Notes: generated by a model from the sequence alone, not told the origin. A DNA stretch of 64,000 nucleotides from Ciceribacter sp. T2.26MG-112.2 (GCF_900492205.1 NZ_UEYQ01000001.1:372001-436000); one strand, 5' to 3'. Shown: positions 38,286-47,401, counted from the stretch's first letter. Numbers and translations are program-made.

Positions 38286-39677
38286 ATGCTCTTGCATCCT
38301 GATCGCCTGCTTCCCGCCGATCCCGCGACCCGTGCCATCGCCCGCGACCTCTACCGCACCGTCGAACACCTGCCGATCGTCTCGCCGCACGGCCATACCG
38401 ATCCGCGCTGGTGGGGAGAGAACCCGGCCTTCGCCAACCCGGCGGAGTTGTTCGTCATTCCCGACCATTATGTCGTGCGCATGCTGGTCAGCCAGGGCGT
38501 GCCCTATGAGGCGCTGGGCATCGGAGAAAACGCGGAGAACGATCCGCGCATCATCTGGCGGACGTTCGCCCGCCATTATCACCTGTTTCGCGGTACGCCG
38601 TCGCGGCTCTGGCTCGACCATGCCTTTTCCGAGGTCTTCGGCCTCGACGAGCGCTTGTGCGAGGACAATGCCGAGCACCACTACGACGCAATCGGCGAAC
38701 GGCTGGCGGACCCGGCCTATCGGCCGCGGGCGCTGTTCGACCGTTTCGGCATCGAAGTGATCGCCACGACCGACGGTGCCCTCGACGATCTTGCCCATCA
38801 TCAGGCGGTGCGCGCCTCCGGCTGGCAGGGGCGGATCATCCCGACCTATCGGCCCGACGGCGTGGTCGACCCCGATACCGAAGGGTTCCGCCAGAATGTC
38901 GAACAGCTCGGTATGCTCACCGGCTGCGATATCGGCACCTGGGAAAGCTATCTGGCCGCCCATCGGGCCCGCCGCGACTTCTTCCGCTCGATGGGCGCAA
39001 CCGCCACCGATCACGGCCACCCGACCCCCCGGACGGCCGATCTCGGCCAGGCCGAAGCGCGCGCGCTCTATCAGAGGGTTCTCAAAGGCGCGCTCACCAG
39101 GGGCGATGCCGAATTGTTCCGGGCGCAGATGCTGACCGAGATGGCTCGCATGTCGGTCGAGGACGGGCTGGTCATGCAGTTGCATGCCGGCTCGATGCGC
39201 AGTCACAACGCCGGCGTGCTGAAACGATATGGACGCGATCGCGGCTTCGACATTCCGGTCGCGACGAACTTCACCGAGGCCCTGCAGCCGTTGCTCAACG
39301 CGGTCGGCATGGATCCTCGACTGACGCTCATTCTCTTCACCCTCGACGAAAGCGTCTATGCGCGCGAACTCGCGCCGCTTGCCGGCGTCTATCCGTCGCT
39401 TCGCCTCGGCCCGCCCTGGTGGTTCCATGACAGTTTCGAGGGTATCCGTCGCTATCGCGAAGCGACGACGGAGACCGCCGGCTTTTTCAACACGGCCGGC
39501 TTCAACGACGACACGCGTGCGCTCTGCTCCATCCCGGCACGCCACGATGTCAGCCGCCGCGCCGATTGCGCATATCTGGCCGAGCTCGTCACCAGCCATC
39601 GGCTGGACGAAGCCGAGGCCCACGAACTCTCCCCGCTTCTGGCCGGCGAGCTGGCTCGGCGTGCCTACCGGCTTTGA
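38286..39677 (+). CDS. uxaC: Glucuronate isomerase (uronate isomerase)
   Basis: 463 residues from ATG 38286. The amidohydrolase-fold metal motif SPHGHTDPRWW, the segments GIEVIATTDGALDDL, QLHAGSMRSHN and GPPWWFHDSFEGIRRYRE are hallmarks of UxaC. It converts glucuronate to fructuronate or galacturonate to tagaturonate. The next enzyme needed before UxuA, fructuronate reductase (UxuB), is not in the window. Confidence 0.96.
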   Translation: MLLHPDRLLPADPATRAIARDLYRTVEHLPIVSPHGHTDPRWWGENPAFANPAELFVIPDHYVVRMLVSQGVPYEALGIGENAENDPRIIWRTFARHYHLFRGTPSRLWLDHAFSEVFGLDERLCEDNAEHHYDAIGERLADPAYRPRALFDRFGIEVIATTDGALDDLAHHQAVRASGWQGRIIPTYRPDGVVDPDTEGFRQNVEQLGMLTGCDIGTWESYLAAHRARRDFFRSMGATATDHGHPTPRTADLGQAEARALYQRVLKGALTRGDAELFRAQMLTEMARMSVEDGLVMQLHAGSMRSHNAGVLKRYGRDRGFDIPVATNFTEALQPLLNAVGMDPRLTLILFTLDESVYARELAPLAGVYPSLRLGPPWWFHDSFEGIRRYREATTETAGFFNTAGFNDDTRALCSIPARHDVSRRADCAYLAELVTSHRLDEAEAHELSPLLAGELARRAYRL

Positions 39678-39856
39678 TGGCTGAAGGGCGCCCATCCCTT
39701 CATTCTTCCAAGCTATGATCGGTATTTTTACTATCTATTTGATCAATGACCGTTTCGGGGGAATTCTTGGTGCGTGGCACGGCGGGTGCAAAGCAGCCCC
39801 GGACCAAGCTGGTCTGGCCGGCCGGTGACGCCGCGTGACGGGAGGGGCTCGCTAGG

Positions 39857-41500
39857 ATGGCAAAGGCGCAATTTCCAGACTTCGGCCTGACACTGGCCGA
39901 GCGCCGCGAGGCGGTCCGCGGGCATTACTACGAATATCCGGGCATGGATGGCGAACGGGGCGAGATCTGGTGCTATTCAGACCGTTTCTCCTACGCGCCA
40001 GGCGACGAGGTGACCCTGTTCGTCAGCTCGACGGCGCCGTTCTGCGATATCGAGATAATTCGGGACGGTGCGCGCGAACAGCATGTGTTGTCACTTTGCG
40101 GTATTCCCACAGTCTGGCAGGAGACGCCGGACCAGTGCTCGGTCGAGGGTTGCGGCTGGAGGCCGAGCCACAGTTTCCGCATCCCCTCCGACTGGGCCTC
40201 AGGCGCCTACAGACTGACGCTGACGGCGCAAGGTCGCGACGGACAGCCGATCGAGAGCCACCATCTCTTCATCCTGTGCCCGGCACCCGGCGCCAGGCCC
40301 GGCCGTATCCTGCAGGTCGCCGCGACCGGCACCTGGACGGCCTACAACACCTGGGGTGGCTCCAATCACTACCAGGGAATCACCGGGGCGAACAGGGACG
40401 AGTATGCGACCAGCGTCAGCACGCAGCGTCCTTGGTGCCGCGGTTTTGTCGTGCTGCCGCCGGACGCGCCGCGCGTGCCGGTGGAGGTCAGCATGCCGCC
40501 GGGCACGGTGCCGCGCTACCCGCACATGGAATGGGCCTATGCGACGGGACACTCGAAGAAATATGCGTCGTCCGGCTGGGCGAGCTATGACAGCCATTTC
40601 TTCCGCTGGGCGGAACGGTCCGGTTACGGCATCGATCTGATCAGCCAGCACGAGCTGCATTTCCATCCGGACCTGCTCGACGGTTATGACTGCGCCGTCT
40701 TCGTCGGACACGACGAATACTGGACCTGGGAAATGCGCGACGCGGTCGACCGTTTCGTCGAGCGCGGCGGCTTTGCCGCGCGTTTTGCCGGCAACTTCAT
40801 GTGGCAGACCCGCCTCGAGGACGAAGGGCGCACGCAGGTTTGCTACAAGTACCGGGCCCGGGCCGAAGACCCCGTCTACAAGACCGGCGATCTGACGCGG
40901 GCCACCAACAGCTGGGAGGCGCCCGAAATCGGCCGGCCCGGAGCCGCGACCTTCGGCCTCAATTCCACCAATGGCGTCTATGCCGGCTGGGGCGGATGCT
41001 CGCCGCGCGGCGTGCGCGGGTTCCCCGTCTGTCGGCCGGAACACTGGGCCTTTGCCGGGACGGGCTTGTTCTATGGCGATCTTTTGGGCGCCGAGAGCCA
41101 TATCTACGGCTACGAGGTCGATGGTCTCGACTACGAGATCCGCTACGGCCGGCCCTATCCGACTGCTACCAGCGGCGCACCTGAAGGCCTCGAAATTCTC
41201 GCGCTCGGCATGGCAAGCTCCGTTGAGGAGAACGACGTGCTGGCACCCGAGGACCGCTTCTTCGGAGACGAGGACGGACGCTTCATCGCCGAGACGCTCT
41301 ACGGCGAGGTGAGCGACGAGAACCTCGAAAAGGTGCGCTACAGCAATGGCATGATCGTCAGTTTCCGCAAGGGCGCGGGCGAGGTCTTCCATGCCGGCAC
41401 CTGTGAATGGGTAGCCGGACTGTTGCGGAGCGACGCCATGGTCGAAAAGGTGACGCATAATGTGCTGAGGCGCGCCCTCGGCTCCTCCAACAGAACGTGA
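39857..41500 (+). CDS. N,N-dimethylformamidase large-subunit-like protein
   Basis: 547 residues resembling the large (beta-type) subunit of dimethylformamidase, including the N-terminal beta-sandwich (residues 40-150) and the catalytic-domain segments ATGTWTAYNTWGGSNHY, DLISQHELHFHPDLLDGYD and VFVGHDEYWTWEMRDAVD. Known DMFases hydrolyse formamides at a mononuclear iron held by two tyrosines and a glutamate, and also need a small subunit, which is not present here. The protein is shorter than the roughly 760-residue DMFase subunit. The substrate is unknown; an amide is likely. It is translationally coupled to the next gene. Confidence 0.8.
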   Translation: MAKAQFPDFGLTLAERREAVRGHYYEYPGMDGERGEIWCYSDRFSYAPGDEVTLFVSSTAPFCDIEIIRDGAREQHVLSLCGIPTVWQETPDQCSVEGCGWRPSHSFRIPSDWASGAYRLTLTAQGRDGQPIESHHLFILCPAPGARPGRILQVAATGTWTAYNTWGGSNHYQGITGANRDEYATSVSTQRPWCRGFVVLPPDAPRVPVEVSMPPGTVPRYPHMEWAYATGHSKKYASSGWASYDSHFFRWAERSGYGIDLISQHELHFHPDLLDGYDCAVFVGHDEYWTWEMRDAVDRFVERGGFAARFAGNFMWQTRLEDEGRTQVCYKYRARAEDPVYKTGDLTRATNSWEAPEIGRPGAATFGLNSTNGVYAGWGGCSPRGVRGFPVCRPEHWAFAGTGLFYGDLLGAESHIYGYEVDGLDYEIRYGRPYPTATSGAPEGLEILALGMASSVEENDVLAPEDRFFGDEDGRFIAETLYGEVSDENLEKVRYSNGMIVSFRKGAGEVFHAGTCEWVAGLLRSDAMVEKVTHNVLRRALGSSNRT

Positions 41501-41505
41501 GCCCC

Positions 41506-42435
41506 ATGAGATCGAAGAAAGTCATCATCACCTGCGCCGTCACGGGCTCGGTCCACACCCCGTCCATGTCGTCCTATTTGCCCTACAGGCCGGAAGACAT
41601 CGCGGCGCAGTCGATCGAGGCCGCCGAGGCCGGCGCCTCGATCCTGCACCTGCATGCGCGCGACCCGGACAACGGCCGGCCGACGGCAGATCCCGCCGTG
41701 TTCATGCGCTTCCTGCCCGTCATCAAGCAGGCCTGTGACGCGGTCATCAACATCTCCACGGGCGGTTCCTCGCTGATGACGCTCGACGACCGTCTGGAGG
41801 CCGCCCTTTCAGCCGAGCCGGAAATGTGCTCGCTCAACATGGGCTCGATGAACTTCGGTCTTTACCCTGCGCTCGATCGGCCGCGCGAATGGCAGCACGA
41901 ATGGGAACCGCAACTGCTCGAGGCCACCCGCAGCACCCTGTTCAAGAACACCTTCGCCGATATCGAAGGGATCCTGAAACGCCTCGGCGAGGGCTGCGGC
42001 ACGCGCTTCGAGTTCGAATGCTATGACGTCGGCCATCTCTATACGCTGGCCCATTTCCGCGACCGTGGGCTGGTCTCAGGCCCGCTGTTCATCCAGTTCG
42101 TTTTCGGCGTTCTCGGCGGCATCGGGGCCGATCCGGAAAATCTCGTGCATATGAAACGGATCGCCGACAAGCTGTTCGGCGATGACTACCGTTTCTCCGT
42201 CCTGGCGGCCGGGCGCCACCAGATGCCGATGATCACCATGGCTGCGACCATGGGCGGCAGCGTGCGCGTCGGCCTGGAGGACAGCCTCTATGACGGCCGT
42301 GAACTGGCAAAATCCAATGCCGCCCAGGTTCGACGGATCCGCGCCATCCTCGAGGGCCTGTCGCTTGAGGTGGCGACGCCGGAGGAAGCGCGCGCCATGC
42401 TCGCATTGAAAGGCGGCGACCGCGTCGCCTTCTAG
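41506..42435 (+). CDS. Beta-keto acid cleavage enzyme (BKACE, DUF849)
   Basis: 309 residues from ATG 41506 (a GTG at 41497 overlaps the previous stop and is an alternative). The zinc ligands lie in LHLHARD (His48, His50) after the family start KKVIITCAVTGS. BKACE enzymes condense a beta-keto acid with acetyl-CoA, giving acetoacetate and a shortened acyl-CoA; known substrates include 3-keto-5-aminohexanoate and dehydrocarnitine. The substrate here is not known, but the amide- and amine-handling neighbours suggest a nitrogen-containing one. Confidence 0.9.
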   Translation: MRSKKVIITCAVTGSVHTPSMSSYLPYRPEDIAAQSIEAAEAGASILHLHARDPDNGRPTADPAVFMRFLPVIKQACDAVINISTGGSSLMTLDDRLEAALSAEPEMCSLNMGSMNFGLYPALDRPREWQHEWEPQLLEATRSTLFKNTFADIEGILKRLGEGCGTRFEFECYDVGHLYTLAHFRDRGLVSGPLFIQFVFGVLGGIGADPENLVHMKRIADKLFGDDYRFSVLAAGRHQMPMITMAATMGGSVRVGLEDSLYDGRELAKSNAAQVRRIRAILEGLSLEVATPEEARAMLALKGGDRVAF

Positions 42436-42564
42436 GAAGGCCGGTGGATCGCAATGCCGGCACGGACGGCGCGCGTCGGGTCTGCTCGGCAAGGAGCGTG
42501 TCCGGATCAGGTTATCAAGCGGCGGACGGTCGGGCAGGCCGCGCCTTGAAGGAGAGTCGAACTG

Positions 42565-43593
42565 ATGAAGGTCTTCTACGCCGAAGAACAGAAACGCCAC
42601 GATCCGAAATTCTTCCTGTCGAGCGGCGGGCGCCAGCCCAACCCGGAACAGCCGGAGCGGATCGAGCGGCTGCTTGAGGGTTCACGCGCCGCGGGTCTCT
42701 CCGTGGAGCGGCCGGCAGACCACGGCCTCGGTCCGATCTCGGCCATCCACACGCCGGAATATCTGGACTTCCTCAAGCGGATCTACCAACGCTGGCAGCA
42801 TATCGAAGGCGCCTCGGAAGAGGTGGTCCCGAACATCCATCCGATCGCCCGCGGCGGCACCTATCCGGCCTCGGCGGTCGGTCAGGCCGGCTATCACATG
42901 GCCGACACCTCCTGCCCGATTTCGGCCGAGACCTGGGAAAGCGCCTGCTGGAGCGCCTGGAGTGCAACCTCTGCGGCGGACGCAGTCCTGGCGGGGGACG
43001 GGTGGAGCTATGCACTGTGCCGCCCGCCGGGGCACCACGCCTTCAGCGACGTCGCCGGCGGCTTCTGTTTCTTCAACAATTCGGCGATCGCCGCGCAGCG
43101 GCTGAGACGCTCGGCCGAACGCGTGGCGATCATCGACGTCGACCTGCATCACGGCAATGGCACGCAGGGCATTTTCTATGCCCGCAACGACGTCCTGACC
43201 GTCTCCATCCATGCTGATCCGGTTCGTTTCTATCCGTTCTTCTGGGGCCATGCCGACGAACGGGGCGAAGGACCGGGCCTCGGCTATAATCTCAATCTGC
43301 CGCTTGCGCGCAAATCGGATGATTCGAGCTTTCTCGAAGCACTGTCGGCCGGCCTGCGGCGCGTCGAAGCCTTCAGCCCGGACGCGATCGTCATCGCCTT
43401 GGGACTCGACGCTTACGAGCAGGATCCGTTCGGCGGGCTTTCGGTCTCGACCCCCGGTTTCGCCCGGATCGGCGAGGCGATCGCCAAGCTCGGTCGCCCG
43501 GCGGTCATCGTCCAGGAAGGTGGTTATCTCTGCGACGCGCTCGGCGACAACCTCACATCCTTCCTGACAGGCTACGGTGGAAGGGCCGGGTGA
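42565..43593 (+). CDS. Acetylpolyamine amidohydrolase / class II-like histone deacetylase family
   Basis: 342 residues with all catalytic residues of acetylpolyamine amidohydrolase at a constant offset of two: His157-His158 (PPGHHAF), zinc ligands Asp193 and His195 (DVDLHHGNG) and Asp282 (LGLDAYEQDP), and Tyr321 (QEGGY). The start follows AAGGAGAG. It should remove acetyl groups from an acetylated amine. It follows the BKACE gene in the same direction with a 129-bp gap and converges on a LysR gene. Confidence 0.92.
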   Translation: MKVFYAEEQKRHDPKFFLSSGGRQPNPEQPERIERLLEGSRAAGLSVERPADHGLGPISAIHTPEYLDFLKRIYQRWQHIEGASEEVVPNIHPIARGGTYPASAVGQAGYHMADTSCPISAETWESACWSAWSATSAADAVLAGDGWSYALCRPPGHHAFSDVAGGFCFFNNSAIAAQRLRRSAERVAIIDVDLHHGNGTQGIFYARNDVLTVSIHADPVRFYPFFWGHADERGEGPGLGYNLNLPLARKSDDSSFLEALSAGLRRVEAFSPDAIVIALGLDAYEQDPFGGLSVSTPGFARIGEAIAKLGRPAVIVQEGGYLCDALGDNLTSFLTGYGGRAG

Positions 43594-43597
43594 GACC

Positions 43598-44572
43598 TCA
43601 GGCCCGCTCGCTCCCCGGGCCGGGATAGGATCGCTCGTCGAGCGGATGCGAGGCGATCGCCTGGCGGAGTTCGGCAAGGAGCAGTCCCTCGGCGCGTCCC
43701 CGACGCGCCGAGGGGTCATGGACGAGATGGACGTCGACCATCGGCGCCTCGTCGAGCGGCGGCAGCCGCCAGAGGCGTCCGGCGCGCACGTCGTCCTCGA
43801 CCACATGGATCGGCAGGGGGCCGAAACCGAAGCCGGCTATGATGAGCCGCTTGACCTCTTCCAGATGCGACGAGGTACCGATGACCGCGCCCTCGAATCC
43901 CTCCTTTTGGCGCAGGAGGGCGACGGGCCACAATGCGCCGGACATCTGGTCGGTCTTGAAGGAGACGTAAGGCTCGTGGCGCAACGCCGAAAGGGCAAGG
44001 TCGGACCTTCCGAACAGCGGATGGCGGGGACCGCAGAAATAGCCGAAGGCTTCGCGGTAGAGCAGGTCGTATTCCAGCTTCGGGTGGCGCTCTTCCATCA
44101 GGCAGACGCCAAGGCTGGCATCCCGGTTCGCCACGGCTGCCGCGACCTCGTGGCTGGACGCCACCGTCATCGACAGTGTCACCTCAGGGAAGGCGCGATG
44201 GAAGGCGGCGAGCACGTCGTCGAAGAAGGGGCAGACGACATGACTGGCCAGCGCGATATCGATATGCCCGGTGAGGTCGCCCGGATGCTGTTCCATCCGT
44301 TGCGGCAAGCCGGAGACGATGTCGAACAGAGCGACGCATTCGCTGAAGAGACGCTGTCCGGCCGGGGTCACCGAAAAATGCGAGGCGTTTCGCTCGATGA
44401 GCCGGCAATCCATGTGGGTTTCGAGACGCCTCAGCGCGTTGCTAATGGTCGGCTGCTTGAGCGAGAGCTTTTCGCCAGCCGCCGTCAGACCCTTCTCCTG
44501 CACGATGACCATGAAGGTCCGCAGCAGGTTCCAGTCGAGTTCCCATACGAAACGCCGTCGCGGACCAGCCAT
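43598..44572 (-). CDS. LysR-family transcriptional regulator
   Basis: 324 residues from ATG 44572, preceded by GAGGAAT. The LysR helix-turn-helix (about 18-75) reads LDWNLLRTFMVIVQEKG and LKQPTISNALRRLE, followed by a periplasmic-binding-like effector domain. It converges with the amidohydrolase gene (4 bp between stops) and diverges from the thioesterase gene, which it probably controls along with the upstream catabolic genes. Confidence 0.92.
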   Translation of the reverse strand: MAGPRRRFVWELDWNLLRTFMVIVQEKGLTAAGEKLSLKQPTISNALRRLETHMDCRLIERNASHFSVTPAGQRLFSECVALFDIVSGLPQRMEQHPGDLTGHIDIALASHVVCPFFDDVLAAFHRAFPEVTLSMTVASSHEVAAAVANRDASLGVCLMEERHPKLEYDLLYREAFGYFCGPRHPLFGRSDLALSALRHEPYVSFKTDQMSGALWPVALLRQKEGFEGAVIGTSSHLEEVKRLIIAGFGFGPLPIHVVEDDVRAGRLWRLPPLDEAPMVDVHLVHDPSARRGRAEGLLLAELRQAIASHPLDERSYPGPGSERA

Positions 44573-44622
44573 GGATGCACCATTCCTCAAATGTATGCTT
44601 GCAGCGACAGCTATTGCATGAA

Positions 44623-44637
44623 TTGATTTGCCGTCAA
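44623..44637. promoter_or_regulatory. Possible LysR box
   Basis: TTGATTTGCCGTCAA contains a T-N11-A core (T44624 to A44636) with TTGA/TCAA symmetry, the usual form of a LysR site, in the gap between the divergent LysR and thioesterase genes. Confidence 0.3.
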
Positions 44638-44678
44638 AGCCGGAGACTGGCTCGATGGACCCGGAGGAGAATAGAAGA

Positions 44679-45089
44679 ATGGCAATCCTGACTTATCAAG
44701 GCGTGGTCTACCCGGCACAATGCGATGCGATGGGTCACATGAATGTGCAGTTCTACATCGCCGCCTTCGACCAGTCGCTGTGGCACCTGATGGCGGCTTG
44801 CGGCTATTCGGCCGCCTGGATTACAGAACGCCGGCAGGGATGGGCCGATCGCCGCTACGAGATCGACTTTCGCCAGGAACTCCCGGTCGGCAGCCTGTTC
44901 GAAATCAGGAGCTCGGTGGTAAAGGTGGGACGCACCTCGCTTTCCACCCGCCACAGCCTGACGAACAAGGCCGACGGCGTGCTTTGCGCCGAGCTTCTCG
45001 CCGTGTCGGTCTATTTCGATCTCGCGGCGCGCCAGTCGCTACCTTTGCCGCCCGAGATCCTCGAAGGTGCGGAGAAGCTCAACGGTTAG
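44679..45089 (+). CDS. Hotdog-fold acyl-CoA thioesterase (4HBT family)
   Basis: 136 residues from ATG 44679 behind GGAGGAGAATAG. The hotdog motif VVYPAQCDAMGHMNVQFYIAA carries the catalytic Asp of the 4-hydroxybenzoyl-CoA thioesterase class, and the length is normal. It hydrolyses an acyl-CoA. In rhizobial and pseudomonad carnitine pathways a similar enzyme (betainyl-CoA thioesterase) works directly after BKACE, so it may act on the product of the BKACE encoded at 41506. Confidence 0.88.
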   Translation: MAILTYQGVVYPAQCDAMGHMNVQFYIAAFDQSLWHLMAACGYSAAWITERRQGWADRRYEIDFRQELPVGSLFEIRSSVVKVGRTSLSTRHSLTNKADGVLCAELLAVSVYFDLAARQSLPLPPEILEGAEKLNG

Positions 45090-45120
45090 CCGGACAGCAA
45101 TTTCGGGCCGAAGCCGATCG

Positions 45121-45882
45121 TTATCGGATCATCGCCTTCAGCTCGGCCTGCACCGCTTGCAGCGAAGGCAGATAACGCTCGGCGAGATCCTGGGGATCAT
45201 CCCCGCGCACCGGAAGGCCGAGGTTGAGTGCGGCGACGGTGATGCCCCACGCGCTGAGAACGGGCACCGCGATCGAGCGCAGGCCGAGTTCCACTTCCTG
45301 ATCGATGACGGCATAGCCCTTGTCGCGCACGGCACGGATGCGATCCAGGAGGATGTCAGGGTCCGTGACGGTAAGCGGCGTTCGGGCGGTAAGCGGGTGC
45401 GCAGTCAGGCGGCTGCGGATCTCGTCGTCCGGCAGCGCAGCCAGTAGAACGCGCCCCATTGATGTGCAGAAAGCCGGCAGGCGGGAGCCGGGCATCAAGG
45501 CGATCGACATGACCTTGCGCTGGGCGGCGCGGGCGACATAGACGATCTCGTCCCCATCGAGGATGGACACCGAAGAACTTTCCCCGAGTTCGTCCGACAG
45601 CCGATCGAGGAGCGGCTGCACCATTTGCGGCAGCGGCATGGTTGCGAGGCAGGCCGTGCCAAGGCGCAGAACGCGCGGCGTCAGGGTGAAGAACTTGCCG
45701 TCATAATCGGCATAGCCGTGGTGAGCCAGCGTCAGCAGGCAGCGCCGCGCGGTGGCCCGGTCCAGGCCACTGGCCGCCGCCACCTGCGCAATGCTTTGAC
45801 GCGGGTGGTCGGCGGTGAATGTTTCGATGACGGCCAATCCCTTGGCAAGGCCGCCCATGGTGTCGCGCTCGGTGATGGCCAT
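45121..45882 (-). CDS. pcaR: IclR-family regulator, PcaR/PobR type
   Basis: 253 residues from ATG 45882. An N-terminal winged helix (about 10-70: VIETFTADHPRQSIAQVAAASGLDRATARRC is the recognition region) and the IclR effector domain with LPAFCTSMGRVLLAAL and KGYAVIDQEVELGLRSIAVPV identify the PcaR/PcaU/PobR subgroup. It diverges from pcaIJF. Activation in response to beta-ketoadipate is the family precedent. Confidence 0.9.
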   Translation of the reverse strand: MAITERDTMGGLAKGLAVIETFTADHPRQSIAQVAAASGLDRATARRCLLTLAHHGYADYDGKFFTLTPRVLRLGTACLATMPLPQMVQPLLDRLSDELGESSSVSILDGDEIVYVARAAQRKVMSIALMPGSRLPAFCTSMGRVLLAALPDDEIRSRLTAHPLTARTPLTVTDPDILLDRIRAVRDKGYAVIDQEVELGLRSIAVPVLSAWGITVAALNLGLPVRGDDPQDLAERYLPSLQAVQAELKAMIR

Positions 45883-45892
45883 CGTAGATTCC

Positions 45893-45925
45893 GTGCGATA
45901 TGTCAACAAATGCATCATATCGCAC
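45893..45925. promoter_or_regulatory. IclR/PcaR operator candidate
   Basis: GTGCGATATG (45893-45902) and CATATCGCAC (45916-45925) form a perfect 10-bp inverted repeat with a 13-nt spacer, between divergent pcaR and pcaI. Known PcaR/PobR sites share the GCGAT/ATCGC core. A possible pcaI promoter, TTGCCG (45933-45938) N17 TATCCA (45956-45961), lies just downstream, placing the site where an activator would bind. Confidence 0.6.
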
Positions 45926-46009
45926 AAAATTATTGCCGAACAGTCCTCCTTTTCCTATCCAATATGATAGGCCGCTTGATTGCGATCGGCGGCAAACGAG
46001 GAGATTGCG

Positions 46010-46732
46010 ATGGACAAGACAGTCCCAAGCCTGGCCGAAGCCGTGGCCAAGATCGGCGATGGCGCAACCGTGATGATCGGCGGCTTTGGCGGCTCCGGCG
46101 CGCCGATCGAGCTCATTCATGCGCTGATCGACCGGTTCGTCGAGACCGGCCACCCGAAGGACCTGACGGTGGTGAACAACAATGCCGGCAACGGCCATGT
46201 CGGGCTCGCGGCACTGATCGAACAAGGCATGGTGAAGAAGCTGATCTGCTCCTTCCCGCGTTCAGCCGATCCCAAGGTCTTCACGGACAAATATTTCGCC
46301 GGCGAAATCGAGCTCGAGCTGGTGCCGCAGGGCACGCTGGCCGAGCGCATCCGCGCCGGTGGGGCCGGCATCCCCGCCTTCTACACCCCGACAGCCTACG
46401 GCACGGATCTCGCCAAGGGCAAGAAGATCGAGGAATTCGACGGCCGGCCCTATGTCCAGGAGCGTTGGCTCAAGGCCGACTTCGCGATCGTCAAGGCGCA
46501 TGTCGGCGACACGCATGGCAACCTGACCTACAACAAGGCGGCCCGGAACTTTAATCCCCTGATGTGCATGGCGGCGGCCCATACCATCGTCCAGGTATCG
46601 AAGCTTGTCGCGCCCGGCGAGATCGATCCCGAAAACGTCATTACGCCCGGCATCTTCGTCCAGGCGGTGATCGAAGTTTCCGACCCTCAGCAGGAAGAAG
46701 TCCTCAACCGCGCGGGAGCGATCTATCCATGA
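46010..46732 (+). CDS. pcaI: 3-oxoadipate CoA-transferase subunit A
   Basis: 240 residues from ATG 46010 after GAGGAG. Glycine-rich TVMIGGFGGSGAP near residue 25 and the segments VVNNNAGNG, CSFPRSADPKVF and IPAFYTPTAYGTDLA are typical of the alpha subunit of class I CoA-transferases. It moves CoA from succinyl-CoA to 3-oxoadipate with PcaJ. Stop overlaps the pcaJ start. Confidence 0.95.
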   Translation: MDKTVPSLAEAVAKIGDGATVMIGGFGGSGAPIELIHALIDRFVETGHPKDLTVVNNNAGNGHVGLAALIEQGMVKKLICSFPRSADPKVFTDKYFAGEIELELVPQGTLAERIRAGGAGIPAFYTPTAYGTDLAKGKKIEEFDGRPYVQERWLKADFAIVKAHVGDTHGNLTYNKAARNFNPLMCMAAAHTIVQVSKLVAPGEIDPENVITPGIFVQAVIEVSDPQQEEVLNRAGAIYP

Positions 46733-47400
46733 CCGACAAGCTTTCCAACGTCCAGATCGCCTGGCGCGCAGCCCAGGACATCGAAGACGGCGCCTATGTC
46801 AACCTCGGCATCGGCTTTCCAGAAATGGTCGCGCAATACCAGCCGCCCGGCCGCCAGGCTGTGTTTCACACCGAAAACGGCATTCTCGACTTCGGCGAGC
46901 CGCCCGCGGTCGGTGAAGAGGACTGGGACCTGATCAATGCCGGCAAGAAGGCCGTGACGCTCAATCCGGGCGCCGCCTTCTTCCACCATGCCGACAGCTT
47001 CGCCATGGTGCGCGGCGGGCATCTCGACGTCGCCATTCTCGGTGCCTATCAGGTCGCGCAGAACGGCGACCTGGCCAACTGGAGCGTCGGGGCGGGCGGC
47101 GTGCCGGCCGTCGGCGGGGCGATGGATCTTGTGCACGGGGCAAAGCGGGTCGCGGTCATCACCGAGCATGTGACGAAGAAGGGCGAGCCGAAGCTTCTCG
47201 AACGCTGCACCCTGCCCTTGACCGGCGTCGGCTGCGTGACACGCGTCTATACCAGCCTTGCGGTGATCGACATCGAGAACGGCCGCTTCGTCCTGCGCGA
47301 AAAGCTGCCGTCGATCTCGCTCGAACAATTGCAGTCCCTGACCGGCGCCGAGCTTCTCGTGCCCGGTCCGGTGGCCGACCTCGTCGTACCGGAGCTCTGA
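46729..47400 (+). CDS. pcaJ: 3-oxoadipate CoA-transferase subunit B
   Basis: 223 residues, coupled to pcaI through ATGA. VNLGIGFPEMVAQY and HTENGILDFG are the beta-subunit hallmarks; Glu49 in the latter is the residue that forms the glutamyl-CoA intermediate. It ends 1 bp before pcaF. Confidence 0.95.
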   Translation: MTDKLSNVQIAWRAAQDIEDGAYVNLGIGFPEMVAQYQPPGRQAVFHTENGILDFGEPPAVGEEDWDLINAGKKAVTLNPGAAFFHHADSFAMVRGGHLDVAILGAYQVAQNGDLANWSVGAGGVPAVGGAMDLVHGAKRVAVITEHVTKKGEPKLLERCTLPLTGVGCVTRVYTSLAVIDIENGRFVLREKLPSISLEQLQSLTGAELLVPGPVADLVVPEL

Positions 47401-47401
47401 C

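Noticed and set aside
41497..45089. Assignment of the BKACE and thioesterase genes to L-carnitine degradation
   Set aside because: No carnitine dehydrogenase, betaine-type transporter or GbdR-like regulator is nearby, and the BKACE substrate cannot be read from sequence alone; kept only as an analogy.
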